In this document: piece by piece, positions 9,673-18,147 of the stretch | How the letters are laid out: every line of letters begins with the position of its first letter | How positions within the stretch are numbered: position 1 is the first letter of the stretch | Origin: Myxococcales bacterium | Lineage (GTDB): Bacteria > Myxococcota_A > Polyangia > Nannocystales > Nannocystaceae | NCBI GenBank assembly: GCA_020633335.1 | Contig: JACKDU010000003.1 | Coordinates: 372,001 to 436,000, forward strand | DNA: 64,000 nucleotides | Direction of reading: 5' to 3' | Translations under genes and position numbers: made by a program | The notes under the pieces: model-generated | What the model saw: only the letters and a program-made list of their open reading frames with translations | Databases searched by the model: none | What the model was told of the DNA's origin: nothing

Positions 9673-9678
9673 ATGCTA
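9673..9678 (-). promoter_or_regulatory. -10 box TAGCAT for the VIT/VWA gene
   Basis: On the minus strand TAGCAT ends nine bases before the ATG at 9663, giving a very short or absent leader. No -35 match is seen. Confidence 0.45.
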
Positions 9679-9712
9679 CGGGAAAGCCCGCGGCGGGGGA
9701 ACGCGCGGGGCC

Positions 9713-9793
9713 GCGCCGGCGCGCGCCGGCGCCCGCGTGACCGGACCTCGGGGACAGATCAGCGCGGCCGCGCGGGCCCGGACGCGGCCGCGC
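9713..9793 (-). terminator. Two G+C hairpins downstream of the stress-protein gene
   Basis: Arms GCGCGGCCGCG (9762-9772) and CGCGGCCGCGC (9783-9793) form a perfect 11-bp stem with a 10-base loop. A perfect 20-bp palindrome built from GCGCCGGC and GCCGGCGC follows at 9713-9732. Both lie just past the end of the leftward gene ending at 9825. There is no T-tract. Confidence 0.4.
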
Positions 9794-9824
9794 GATCGCC
9801 CGCGCCGAAGCGAACCGGGGGGCG

Positions 9825-10247
9825 CTAGCGGACCACCAGGACCGGCCGCTTCGAGTGGTTGACCACCCGCGCGGCCGTCGTCCCCAGCACCCGATCGAGC
9901 GCGTCGTAGCCGTGGCTGCCGATCACCACGAGCTCGGCCTCACAGGCCTCGGCCGCGTCGTCGATCACCCGCGCCGGCTTGCCGAGCTTGCAGATCACCA
10001 GGCCGCGGCGCTCGGCCGGCAGGTGGGCGATGAGGTCGAGGAGCTCGCGGGTCGCCGCGTCGATGAGGGCGGCGGTGAGCTGCTCGCCGGTCAGGGTCCA
10101 GGCGTCGGGGGGGAGGCCGAGGGGGATGTTGACGGCGCGGCAGAGGTGGAGCGTCGCGCCGAAGCGATCGGCGACCGCCAGCGCATGCTCGAGGACCTTG
10201 GGGGCCCGGGGCGAGCCGTCGAGGGCGACCAGGATGCTGCTGTACAT
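9825..10247 (-). CDS. Universal stress protein (single Usp domain)
   Basis: 140 residues from ATG 10247, preceded by GGAGG three bases upstream. The fold begins with SSILVALDGSP and ends with the ATP-binding motif G-x2-G-x9-G(S/T), seen as GSHGYDALDRVLGTTA near residues 109-124, then VNHSKRPVLVV. The length is typical for the family. Such proteins bind ATP and protect cells under stress or starvation. A CBS-domain gene begins divergently about 110 bp away; Usp and CBS proteins often occur together as nucleotide-responsive modules, so shared regulation is plausible. Confidence 0.92.
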   Translation of the reverse strand: MYSSILVALDGSPRAPKVLEHALAVADRFGATLHLCRAVNIPLGLPPDAWTLTGEQLTAALIDAATRELLDLIAHLPAERRGLVICKLGKPARVIDDAAEACEAELVVIGSHGYDALDRVLGTTAARVVNHSKRPVLVVR

Positions 10248-10340
10248 GCGCCTCCAAGAGTAACGTGAGGCGGCGCTCGCCGTCATCGCCGTGGGCAAAA
10301 AATGCGCCTCGGGAGGGGCGCCCCCGGGGCGCGCGCGGGG

Positions 10341-10346
10341 TACTCT
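10341..10346 (+). promoter_or_regulatory. -10 box TACTCT for the CBS gene
   Basis: TACTCT lies 12 bases before the ATG at 10359, implying a leader of only a few bases. No -35 match or Shine-Dalgarno sequence is seen. Confidence 0.4.
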
Positions 10347-10358
10347 CCCGCCCCGGAT

Positions 10359-10769
10359 ATGACCGATCCCCGCATGCCGATCAGCACCTTCATGACCCCC
10401 GCGCCGATCTCGATCGGCCGCCAGCAGCCGATGGCCGAGGCCTCCCGGCGGATGACCGAGCATCGGATCCGCCACCTCCCGGTGCTCGACGGCGGCCGCG
10501 TGGTCGGGATCCTCTCCGACCGCGACATCGCCATGGTCGAGAGCTTCCCGGGGGTCAACGCGAACGACGTCACGGTCGAGGAGGCGATGACCCCCGATCC
10601 CTACGTCGTCCACCCGAACACCCCGCTGGTCGAGGTGGTCGCCCAGCTCGCCGAGCACAAGTACGGGACCGCGGTCGTGATCGAGAACAACCGCCTGGCC
10701 GGGATCTTCACCCTGGTCGACGCGATGCGGGCCTTCGCCGGCTTCCTCCGGGGCGGGAGCGCGAGCTAG
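10359..10769 (+). CDS. Tandem CBS-domain protein
   Basis: 136 residues: two CBS motifs and nothing else (CBS1 about 8-65: MTPAPISIGRQQPMAEA, HLPVLDGGRVVGILSDRDI; CBS2 about 77-132: MTPDPYVVHPNTPLVEV, TAVVIENNRLAGIFTLVD). Stand-alone CBS pairs form a Bateman module that binds adenosine nucleotides and regulates a partner protein; the partner cannot be named here. A second in-frame ATG at 10374 is an alternative start. The gene lies between a divergent Usp gene and a two-component pair. Confidence 0.9.
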   Translation: MTDPRMPISTFMTPAPISIGRQQPMAEASRRMTEHRIRHLPVLDGGRVVGILSDRDIAMVESFPGVNANDVTVEEAMTPDPYVVHPNTPLVEVVAQLAEHKYGTAVVIENNRLAGIFTLVDAMRAFAGFLRGGSAS

Positions 10770-10864
10770 CCCCGTCGAGCCGGGCCCTCGAGGCCGCGCT
10801 CGTCCGAGGCGCGCTCGCGCGAACGCCGCGTGGGCCCCGTCGCCCCTGCGCGGGGCGAACCATG

Positions 10865-10870
10865 TATCAT
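10865..10870 (+). promoter_or_regulatory. -10 box TATCAT for the response-regulator operon
   Basis: TATCAT lies 18 bases before the ATG at 10889. It overlaps codons that would follow an alternative ATG at 10862, which argues for the later start. Confidence 0.45.
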
Positions 10871-10888
10871 TCCGGCGGCTCTGGACTC

Positions 10889-11593
10889 ATGAGCGGGCTG
10901 ATCCTCATCGTCGAAGACGAGCGCGACCTGGTTGCCAACCTCGAGTACAACCTCGAAAAGGAGGGCTTCCGCACCCGCTCCGCCTACACCGGCCGCGCAG
11001 GCCTCGAGATCGCGGCGGCCGAGCCGATCCCCGACCTCGTGCTCCTCGACCTGATGCTCCCGGACATGTCCGGGACCCAGGTCTGCCAGCAGCTGCGGGC
11101 GTCGGAGAAGACCCGCAACATCGCGGTGATCATGATGACCGCGAAGTCCGAGGAGGTCGATCGGGTGGTCGGCTTCGAGGTCGGCGCCGACGACTACGTG
11201 ACCAAGCCCTTCAGCGTCCGTGAGCTCATGCTCCGGGTGAAGGCGGTGCTCCGGCGCAAGACCCCGAACGAGCAGGCGGCGGTGCCGACCGCCTACGGCC
11301 GCCTGCGGGTCGACATGGAGGGGCACCGGGTGTGGGTCGACGACGTCGAGGTCGTCCTCACCGCCCTCGAGTTCCGCCTCCTGACCACGCTGATCGCCCG
11401 CCGCGGCCGGGTGCAGACCCGCGACGCGCTCCTCCTCGACGTCTGGGGCGTGCAGCCGGGGCTGACCACCCGGACCGTCGACACCCACGTCCGCCGCCTC
11501 CGCAAGAAGCTCGGTGAGGCCGCCGACTACGTCCAGACCCTCCGCGGGGTCGGCTACCGCTTCACCACCGATCTCCGCGAGGACGAGGCGTGA
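10889..11593 (+). CDS. PhoB/OmpR-type response regulator
   Basis: 234 residues. The receiver domain (1-120) has the acidic pocket EDE near 9-11, phospho-acceptor Asp54 in LVLLDLMLPD and the conserved Lys in DDYVTKPFS. The C-terminal winged-helix Trans_reg_C domain (about 135-228) contains LTALEFRLLTTLI, TVDTHVRRLRKKLG and QTLRGVGYRF, typical of PhoB. It overlaps the downstream kinase by four bases (GTGA), so the two are translationally coupled. PhoB-type regulators commonly control phosphate starvation genes, but no pst or phoU gene is present here, so the signal is unproven. Confidence 0.93.
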   Translation: MSGLILIVEDERDLVANLEYNLEKEGFRTRSAYTGRAGLEIAAAEPIPDLVLLDLMLPDMSGTQVCQQLRASEKTRNIAVIMMTAKSEEVDRVVGFEVGADDYVTKPFSVRELMLRVKAVLRRKTPNEQAAVPTAYGRLRVDMEGHRVWVDDVEVVLTALEFRLLTTLIARRGRVQTRDALLLDVWGVQPGLTTRTVDTHVRRLRKKLGEAADYVQTLRGVGYRFTTDLREDEA

Positions 11594-13341
11594 GGATCGG
11601 GGTCCGCGGCAAGATCTTCGTCGTCTCCGTCCTCCTCGTCCTCACGGTCGTCGCCGTCAGCGGCGCCTACCTCGAGCGGGTGCTCCGGCAGTGGACGCAG
11701 GAGCGGATCGAGACCGAGCTCCTCAACCTCGCGCAGATGGTCCGGGTGATGGTCGAGCGCGAGGGGACCGTCGAGCCCGCGCGGATCGATCCGCTCGCTG
11801 ACCGGGTCGGCGATCCGAAGAGCGGCCGGGTGACGGTGATCGACGAGGGCGGCCAGGTGATCGGCGACTCGAACTTCGACGTCCCCGACCTCGCTGGCCT
11901 CGAGTCCCACCGCGAGCGCCCCGAGGTCGTCGCCGCGCTCGCGGGCGGCCAGGGGATCGCCCGCCGCTACTCGATGAGCCTGGGGACCGACATGCTCTAC
12001 GTCGCGCTCCCCTTCGACGGGCCCGGCGGCCGCGGGATCGTCCGGGTCGCCCGCCCGCTCTCGGAGGTCGAGGCCGCGGTCGGCCGCCTCCGCCTGGCGC
12101 TGATGATCGCCGGCGCGATCGGCCTGGTCGGCGCGGTGGTGATGAGCGCCTTCGCCTCCCACTTCCTCTCGCGCACCCTCCGATCGCTGGTCCAGGACGC
12201 CCGGCAGATGGCCGAGGGCGGCGAGGTGCGGCCGCTGGCGATCGCCTCGCAGGACGAGATCGGCGGCCTCGCGGGCTCGATCAACCGCCTCGCCGACGAG
12301 CTCGAGTCGACGGTCGCCACCCTCGCGGCCGAGCGCAGCCGCTTCGAGGCGGTCCTCGAGTCGATGGACGAGGCGGTGATCGCCCTCGACCAGCACCAGC
12401 ACCTGACGATGGTCAACCGGGCGGCGGTCGCCCTCCTCAGCCTCTCGGTCGGCGGCGGCTCGACCCTCCGCGAGCGGATCCGGATCCCGGCGCTCCACGA
12501 GCTGGTCGAGCGGGCGCTCGACGGCCAGGCGGGGCGCGGCGAGTTCGAGATCCCGGAGCCGACGCCGCGGCGGATCATGGCCTACGCGAGCCCCCTGCGG
12601 AACGCCACGGGGGCGGTCGTCGTCATGCACGACGTCACCGAGATCCGCCGCCTCGAGACGATCCGCCGCGACTTCGTCGCCAACGTCTCGCACGAGCTGC
12701 GGACCCCGGTGAGCATCATCCGGGCGAACGCCGAGACCCTCCTCGACGGCGCGCTCGAGCGCCCCGACATCGCCCGCCGCTTCCTCGACGCGGTCCTCCG
12801 CAACGCCGATCGCCTGGCGGCGCTGGTCGGCGACCTCCTCGAGATCTCGCGGATCGAGGCCGGCACCTACGAGCTCAACAGCGACGCCGTCCAGGTCGCG
12901 CCGATCGTCGAGCGGATCGTCGACTCGGTCGAGAACCTCGCGCAGGACAAGAAGATCAGCGTGATCAACGAGGTCGCCGAGGGCACGGTGGTCTGGGCCG
13001 ATCCGGCGGCGCTCGAGCAGATCCTCCTCAACCTCGTCGACAACGCGGTCAAGTACACCCAGGAGGGCGGCTCGATCGTCGTCGCCTCGCGGCCGGCGGG
13101 GGAGGGGACGGTGCGCCTCGAGGTCCGCGACAACGGCCCCGGGATCGCCGCCAAACACCGCACGCGGATCTTCGAGCGCTTCTACCGGGTCGACCCCGGG
13201 CGCTCGCGCGAGGTCGGCGGCACCGGCCTCGGCCTGGCGATCGTCAAGCACCTGGTCGAGGCGATGGACGGCCACGTCGGCGTCGACGCGGTCGCGCCGC
13301 GGGGCTCGGCGTTCTGGCTCAGCCTGCCGAGCAACGGCTAG
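11590..13341 (+). CDS. PhoR-like sensor histidine kinase
   Basis: 583 residues from GTG 11590. Membrane helix 1 is about residues 8-28, followed by an extracytoplasmic sensor of about 140 residues and membrane helix 2 at about 170-192. A HAMP linker and a PAS-like segment (about 258-350, ESMDEAVIALDQHQHLTMVN) come next. HisKA carries the phospho-accepting His in FVANVSHELRTP near 368, and the HATPase domain has boxes DNAVKY (about 483), DNGPGI (about 513), FERFYRVD and GGTGLGLAIVKHL. It autophosphorylates and passes phosphate to the regulator encoded just upstream. The order TM-sensor-TM-HAMP-PAS-HisKA resembles PhoR/PnpS. Confidence 0.93.
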   Translation: MRIGVRGKIFVVSVLLVLTVVAVSGAYLERVLRQWTQERIETELLNLAQMVRVMVEREGTVEPARIDPLADRVGDPKSGRVTVIDEGGQVIGDSNFDVPDLAGLESHRERPEVVAALAGGQGIARRYSMSLGTDMLYVALPFDGPGGRGIVRVARPLSEVEAAVGRLRLALMIAGAIGLVGAVVMSAFASHFLSRTLRSLVQDARQMAEGGEVRPLAIASQDEIGGLAGSINRLADELESTVATLAAERSRFEAVLESMDEAVIALDQHQHLTMVNRAAVALLSLSVGGGSTLRERIRIPALHELVERALDGQAGRGEFEIPEPTPRRIMAYASPLRNATGAVVVMHDVTEIRRLETIRRDFVANVSHELRTPVSIIRANAETLLDGALERPDIARRFLDAVLRNADRLAALVGDLLEISRIEAGTYELNSDAVQVAPIVERIVDSVENLAQDKKISVINEVAEGTVVWADPAALEQILLNLVDNAVKYTQEGGSIVVASRPAGEGTVRLEVRDNGPGIAAKHRTRIFERFYRVDPGRSREVGGTGLGLAIVKHLVEAMDGHVGVDAVAPRGSAFWLSLPSNG

Positions 13342-13345
13342 GCCG

Positions 13346-14650
13346 ATGGCGCGCTTCGAGCTCACCTTCCCGGCGACGATCACGATCCTCCGCGGGGGCG
13401 AGGCGACCCCTCACCTCGCCCCCTGGAGCGGCGGGGCGCTCCTCCAGGACCTCCTCGCGGGCGAGCGGAGCTTCCTCGCCCACGTCGACGCCCTCCCGCC
13501 GGCGCCCGCGTTCGTCGCTTGCGAGGCCCGGGCGACGATCGACGTCGACGCGCGCCGGCTCTCGATCGAGCGCGACGTCGGCGATCTCGAGCGCGCGCCG
13601 GCGCTGCGTCGGGCCTATCGACGGGCCCTCTGCGCGGCGTGGCCGGGCTGGGAGTGGGTCGAGCGCGAGCCCCTGAGGGGCGCCGCGGTGTCGATGTCGC
13701 TCCTCCGCGCGCTCCCGGAGGGGGCGCCCGGGCGCGCCTGGATCACCCACGTCGCCGCCGACGGGGCGACCCGCGACGTCGACGTCGGCGTCGACGTCGA
13801 GGAGGCGCTCTCCCTGGGGCCGCCGCTCCGCGAGGCGCTCGCCGGGCGCCCGGCGGTCGCCCTCGCCCGCGAGGCGGCGATCATCGACGGCCTGGCCCAG
13901 GCCCCGTGCAGCAGCGGCGCCCTCGTCGACGATCGTCGCCGCCGGATCGAGGTGTGGTGGAGCGCGCCGACGGCGACGCGGCGGGCGGTGATCGAGCCCC
14001 TCGCCCGGCTCTGGCCCGGGATGACGGTGGTCGTCCACGACCTCGGCCTGCCGGGTCAGATCGCCGGCTCGGGCCGCGATCCGGCGGCCGTCCGGGTCGA
14101 CGACGCCGAGGCCGAGGCGCTCCTCGATCACGTGCTCCGGGTCGAGCGCTGGTTCGATCCGACGGAGCTGCAGGCGCGGGCGCTCGCCGCCCTGGGGCAC
14201 CTCGAGGCCGCGGGCGTGCCGGTCGTGATCCCGGCGGCCGCGCGGGCCCGGACCCGGCCGAGCGCGCGCCTCGACGACCCTCGCGCGCCGTCGCCCCCGC
14301 GCGAGCGACCGCTGCCCCTCCGCGCCCCCGAGCTCCACCGCCTCGTCCGGGAGATCCACGAGCTCGACGCGGCGCTCGCCCGCGGCCAGGGGGCCGATGG
14401 GCTCCGTCCGAGCACGTTCTGGGGGCCGCCGGCCTGGGTCGCGATCGTCGACCATTCGATCGAGCGCGAGCTCGATCGCCCGGCCCGCCTCCGGCTCGTC
14501 CGCTGGCTCGCGCCGCAGCTGAGGCTCGACATCGCGGCGGCCGACGACGACGCCCTCCTCGCCGGCGCCCGTGAGGCGCTCCTGGAGCGCGCCCGGCGAG
14601 CGCCGCCCTACACGAGGTTCTTCGGATGGGATACCGAGCCCACCTCCTGA
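13346..14650 (+). CDS. Unrecognised WPGW-repeat protein (first of a pair)
   Basis: 434 residues, starting four bases after the histidine kinase stop, so probably co-transcribed with it. I do not recognise the family. Two repeat units are visible. One ends in RRAYRRALCAAWPGWEW near residues 90-107. The other reads RRRIEVWWSAPTATRR followed by LARLWPGMTVV near 210-235. The gene that follows has the same two motifs in the same order, so they are paralogues. The C-terminal 150 residues, Arg/Ala-rich then FWGPPAWVAIVDHSIEREL, are not shared. No signal peptide or membrane helix is seen, so it is probably cytoplasmic. Confidence 0.75.
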   Translation: MARFELTFPATITILRGGEATPHLAPWSGGALLQDLLAGERSFLAHVDALPPAPAFVACEARATIDVDARRLSIERDVGDLERAPALRRAYRRALCAAWPGWEWVEREPLRGAAVSMSLLRALPEGAPGRAWITHVAADGATRDVDVGVDVEEALSLGPPLREALAGRPAVALAREAAIIDGLAQAPCSSGALVDDRRRRIEVWWSAPTATRRAVIEPLARLWPGMTVVVHDLGLPGQIAGSGRDPAAVRVDDAEAEALLDHVLRVERWFDPTELQARALAALGHLEAAGVPVVIPAAARARTRPSARLDDPRAPSPPRERPLPLRAPELHRLVREIHELDAALARGQGADGLRPSTFWGPPAWVAIVDHSIERELDRPARLRLVRWLAPQLRLDIAAADDDALLAGAREALLERARRAPPYTRFFGWDTEPTS

Positions 14651-15633
14651 TCCGCGAGGGCGGGGCGACGCGCCTCCACGCCTCGCACGCGGGCGGACGC
14701 TGCCTCGTCCGCGATCTCCTCCACGGGCCGGCGATCTACGGCGCCTACGTCGAGTCGACCGACGTCGTCGACGACCTCTACTACGAGGACGCGGTCGACG
14801 CGGTGGCGCTCGTCGATCGCGACCGCCGCGCGCTCGTCTGGTGGGGCGGCGACAACCTCCCGATCGAGTCGGTCCCGGGCCTCCGTCGCCGCTACGAGGC
14901 GCTCCTCCGCGGCTGCTGGCCGGGCTGGGAGGTCCGCTGGGAGCCCGGCGGGATCCGGGCGATCGCCGACGCTCTCGCCGTGCCCTTCGCCGTCGACGCG
15001 GCCGCGGAGCTGCGCGTGCGGGCCCTCGTCGACGACGGCTTCGCGCGCGACGAGGCGCCGACGATGAGCGTGATCACCGTGCTCGACGCCGACGGCGCTG
15101 GCCACGACGTCGGCTCGGGGTGGACGGTCGAGTCGCTCCTCACCCTCGGCGCGCGCCTGGTCGACGACGCCCGCGCCCGGCGGGCCGCTCCGCTGCCGCG
15201 CGAGGCGATCCCCGACCCGGACGACCAGCGCTGGGCGGACCAGGGGGGCCTCGTGATCGATCCGGCGCGGCGGCGGATCGAGTGCTGGTGGAATTGGCCG
15301 AGCCCCCGCCGGGTCGACGCGCTGCCGCTCCTCGCTCGCTTCTGGCCGGGGTGGACCCTCGCGCTCGCGGTCGACGGCGCGGTCGTCCACGCCGATCGCA
15401 GCGGCCGCGCGCGCGATCTCGTCGAGCTCCCGATCGCCGAGGCGGCGGCGGCCCTCGAGCTCCGCCTCTTCGCCGAGCACGAATTCGATCCTCCGCCCGA
15501 GGCCCCCGAGGCGCTCGCGCAGCGGCTCTCAGAGCTCCGGCGGGCGCCTCGGGCCGCCCTCACCGACAACGGCTTGCCGCCGCCGTCGGCCCTCCAGGGG
15601 CAGATCGCCCGCCGCCTCGGCGTCGACGCGTGA
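14626..15633 (+). CDS. Unrecognised WPGW-repeat protein (second of a pair)
   Basis: 335 residues; the start overlaps the end of the previous gene by 25 bp. It is homologous in layout to that gene: RRALVWWGGDNLP then LRRRYEALLRGCWPGWEV near residues 75-105, and later RRRIECWWNWPSP then LARFWPGWTLAL near 222-248. Each unit has a WW dipeptide and, some 30 residues on, a W-P-G-W turn. The overlap and shared repeats indicate a tandem duplication within an operon that starts with the PhoB/PhoR-type pair. No enzymatic motif, signal peptide or membrane segment is visible. Function unknown. Confidence 0.75.
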   Translation: MGYRAHLLIREGGATRLHASHAGGRCLVRDLLHGPAIYGAYVESTDVVDDLYYEDAVDAVALVDRDRRALVWWGGDNLPIESVPGLRRRYEALLRGCWPGWEVRWEPGGIRAIADALAVPFAVDAAAELRVRALVDDGFARDEAPTMSVITVLDADGAGHDVGSGWTVESLLTLGARLVDDARARRAAPLPREAIPDPDDQRWADQGGLVIDPARRRIECWWNWPSPRRVDALPLLARFWPGWTLALAVDGAVVHADRSGRARDLVELPIAEAAAALELRLFAEHEFDPPPEAPEALAQRLSELRRAPRAALTDNGLPPPSALQGQIARRLGVDA

Positions 15634-15636
15634 CCC

Positions 15637-17103
15637 TCAGAAGGTGTGCTCGCCGGTCACGTAGAAGCCGACGGTCTCCGGCGAGAAGCCGGCGTCGATC
15701 CGGATCACCGTGAAGCGATCGACGGCGACGTAGGCCCCGGGGCCGCCGGAGACGTGGGTGTTGTCGAAGAGGCGCTCGCTCGGGTGGATCACCCGGCCGA
15801 TGTCGGCGAAGAGCTTGAAGCCGCCGCCGACGAGGTGGCGGCCGAGGCGGACCTCCACCGGTTCGAAGCGGAGCTCCATCGAGAAGATCATCTTGTGGCG
15901 GCCGATGAAGCGCCGGCGGTAGAAGCCGCGGCCGATGTCGCGGCCGCCGATCGCGTCGGTGTTGTGGAGGCCGCCGATCCGCCCGAGCGGGACCAGCGGG
16001 ACGTCGCCGAAGAGGCCGTCGTAGATCGCCTGGGAGGCGAGGACGAAGTCGCGGGTGAAGAGGCGTCGGTACCAGCGGGCCGCGAGGTTGACCCGCGCCC
16101 AGGTCCCGGTCGACGAGCCGGTCCAGGGGCCGGCGACGTCGACGATCGCCGAGTGGAGGCCGCCCCAGCGCGGGCTGTACTCGTTGTCCCGGCGATCCCA
16201 GACGAAGCCGCCGCGGAGCGTCCCGCGGCGGGTGATCCCGAGGGCGTCCGGACGCTGCGCGGCGAGGAGCGAGTCCGGGGCCGCGTCGACCGTGTCGATC
16301 GCGTAGGCGACCCCGACGAGGCCGCGGAGCGCCCCCGCGACCCGCCCCGGGCTCTCCGGCTCGTAGCGCCAGATCGGGTGCTGGTAGCCGAGATAGGCGG
16401 TGTAGGTGTTGACGTGGTTGAGGTAGTAGCGGTCCTCGAGCTCGCGGCGATCGAGCCCCTCGCGCGGGTCGAGGCCGTAGTAGGGGAAGACGGGATCGAG
16501 GTGGACGTTGACCCCGAGGTCGAAGACCTCCTTGTGGCCGAGCCAGTCGTAGAGGACGAGCCCGAAGCCGTGGTTGTGGACGCGCCGCAGCGACACCCGC
16601 GACTCGACCGCGAGGAAGGCCCGATTGGGCGCGTCGGGGAGCGGCCGGTAGGCGTAGGTCAGGCGGACGCCGATCATCAGGCCGACCAGCGGCTCGGTGC
16701 GGACCGTCGGCAGCGGCAGGATCAGGTGGCGGCGGGTCGTCGTCCGCGGCCGTCGCTCGCGGATCTCGGGGTGGACCTCGGGGGCCGGCGGCTCGGGCTC
16801 CTCGGGGTACTCCTCGTCGACCGTCTGCGGCAGCGGCGGCGGGGCGGCGACCGGCGGGATCGCGTGGGGGTCGGGGAGGACCTCGATGGGGAGGCTCTGG
16901 TCACCGGGGCGGGCGACCGGGATCACCACCGGGCCGCCGAGCGCGGCCGCACCCGCGTCCGCGTCGACGGGCCCCTCGGCGCCGGCGGGCGCGGCGAGGA
17001 GGAGCGCGCGCAGGAGCGCGAGCGCGGGTGCATGGAGCGGGGCGACGATGGCCGCAGTGTATCGTCCCTGGCCGCGCCCTCGCCTCGCCCGCGCAGGGAT
17101 CAC
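15637..17103 (-). CDS. Omp85/BamA-like outer-membrane barrel protein
   Basis: 488 residues from GTG 17103. An Arg-rich N-terminus precedes a hydrophobic APALALLRALLLAAPAGA signal-like segment, then a Pro/Glu-rich linker. The rest (about 140-488) is amphipathic beta-strand sequence ending in phenylalanine, the outer-membrane assembly signal. GRGFYRRRFIGRHKMIFSMELRF, split here as GRGFYRRRFIGRHK plus MIFSMELRF, resembles the conserved Omp85 RGY...ElR region. No POTRA domain is evident, so this is a short barrel-only member. It follows a lipoprotein gene in the same direction (18 bp). The start is uncertain: a TACACT box lies 12 bases before codon 20, within the frame. Confidence 0.72.
   Translation of the reverse strand: MIPARARRGRGQGRYTAAIVAPLHAPALALLRALLLAAPAGAEGPVDADAGAAALGGPVVIPVARPGDQSLPIEVLPDPHAIPPVAAPPPLPQTVDEEYPEEPEPPAPEVHPEIRERRPRTTTRRHLILPLPTVRTEPLVGLMIGVRLTYAYRPLPDAPNRAFLAVESRVSLRRVHNHGFGLVLYDWLGHKEVFDLGVNVHLDPVFPYYGLDPREGLDRRELEDRYYLNHVNTYTAYLGYQHPIWRYEPESPGRVAGALRGLVGVAYAIDTVDAAPDSLLAAQRPDALGITRRGTLRGGFVWDRRDNEYSPRWGGLHSAIVDVAGPWTGSSTGTWARVNLAARWYRRLFTRDFVLASQAIYDGLFGDVPLVPLGRIGGLHNTDAIGGRDIGRGFYRRRFIGRHKMIFSMELRFEPVEVRLGRHLVGGGFKLFADIGRVIHPSERLFDNTHVSGGPGAYVAVDRFTVIRIDAGFSPETVGFYVTGEHTF
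17056..17061 (-). promoter_or_regulatory. -10-like TACACT inside the annotated 5' end of the barrel gene
   Basis: Minus-strand TACACT in GATACACT context lies exactly six bases before an in-frame ATC codon (17049). It matches the local leaderless pattern but points at a non-standard start codon, so it may be fortuitous. Confidence 0.25.
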
Positions 17104-17121
17104 GCCGGGGCGCGGGCCCTA

Positions 17122-18135
17122 TCAGGGCTCGGCGGCGAGCGGGAGGACCCGGAGATCATCCTCGCGGTTGCACTCGCCGCAGCCGCGGACGTCGAAGCGC
17201 GACCAGGCGAGCGCGATCCGACCCTCGCGGTCGGCGTAGACGTCGGTCTCGGTCCAGGGCCGGGCGACCAGGCTGAGGCGCTCGCGGAGCGGGCCGCGCT
17301 CGATCGTGATCGCGATCTTCGAGCCGACGAGGCTGGCCTTCGCCGAGACCACGACCTCGCCCGGGCCCGGGCTCGCGCGGCGCTCGCGGAGGCTGCCGGC
17401 GGGCGGCGTCGACCAGACGTCGCGCCACCGCGGATCACGCCCGGGCTCGCCCCAGTGGGGGAAGTCGGCGTGGAGGATCCGCGAGAGGGGCTGGAGATCG
17501 CCGGCCGCGAGGAGGCGGTTGACCTCGCGGAGGACCGCGCAGGGGCGCGGCTGGGCCGGCTGACGAAAGGGCGGATCGACGCCCTCGGGGACCGCGAGCA
17601 TCCCGAGGAGCGCGCCGCTGCGGGCGTCGAAGAAGGCGAGCTCGAGCCCGCCGAGGACGACCCGGCCCGAGGTGTTGTGGATCGCCTCCACGACGACCTC
17701 GCCGTCGGCCGAGATCGCCGGCAGATCGCGGGTCACGAGGTGGACGAGCGAGGGGTCCCGGGCGAGCGCGGCCGGCTGCGCGAAGGGGCGATCGGCCCAC
17801 GTCTGGACGCGCAGCCGCGTCGCCGGGATCGGCACCGGGTAGACGTACTTGAGCTCGCGCTCGCCGAAGGTCGCGGGGGTCAGGGCGCCCTGCACGAACG
17901 CCCGATAGCCGGCGGGGGTCGCCTCGCGCGGGACCTCGCAGGTCTCCTCCGGCGCCGGCGCCGCTTCGGGCGCGGCGGCCTGCGGGGCCGCGGGCTCTTC
18001 TGGTGGCGCTGGCGCGGCCACGGCCGCGCTGGTGGTCGTCGACAGGGACCCGCTCGATGGCTCACTCGACGGTGCTCGACAGGCGCACACGAGGGCGAGG
18101 AGCGCGGCGCCCTGGCGGAGTCCTAACCTGTCCAT
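17122..18135 (-). CDS. Putative lipoprotein of unknown function
   Basis: 337 residues. The signal peptide MDRLGLRQGAALLALVCAC has a plausible lipobox VCAC, then a Ser/Ala/Pro/Glu linker (EEPAAPQAAAPEAAPAPEE) and about 260 residues of soluble sequence. No family is recognised. Motifs such as VYPVPIPATRLRVQTWADRP and ILHADFPHWGEPG give no catalytic signature. The start is well supported: TAGGAT lies six bases upstream and includes the TAG stop codon of the preceding oxidoreductase gene. It is followed by the barrel gene after 18 bp, suggesting an envelope pair. Confidence 0.72.
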   Translation of the reverse strand: MDRLGLRQGAALLALVCACRAPSSEPSSGSLSTTTSAAVAAPAPPEEPAAPQAAAPEAAPAPEETCEVPREATPAGYRAFVQGALTPATFGERELKYVYPVPIPATRLRVQTWADRPFAQPAALARDPSLVHLVTRDLPAISADGEVVVEAIHNTSGRVVLGGLELAFFDARSGALLGMLAVPEGVDPPFRQPAQPRPCAVLREVNRLLAAGDLQPLSRILHADFPHWGEPGRDPRWRDVWSTPPAGSLRERRASPGPGEVVVSAKASLVGSKIAITIERGPLRERLSLVARPWTETDVYADREGRIALAWSRFDVRGCGECNREDDLRVLPLAAEP

Positions 18136-18141
18136 GAGGTC

Positions 18142-18147
18142 ATCCTA
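18142..18147 (-). promoter_or_regulatory. -10 box TAGGAT built on a stop codon
   Basis: Minus-strand TAGGAT is six bases before the ATG at 18135. Its TAG is the stop codon of the upstream oxidoreductase gene. No -35 match is seen. Confidence 0.45.

Noticed and set aside
10862..10889. Earlier ATG (10862) for the response regulator
   Set aside because: The TATCAT box lies inside the first codons after it, and the receiver domain begins normally at 10889.
15646..18126. 826-residue plus-strand frame opposite the barrel protein and lipoprotein
   Set aside because: Low-complexity antisense reading; the minus strand has a signal peptide, beta-barrel pattern and terminal Phe.
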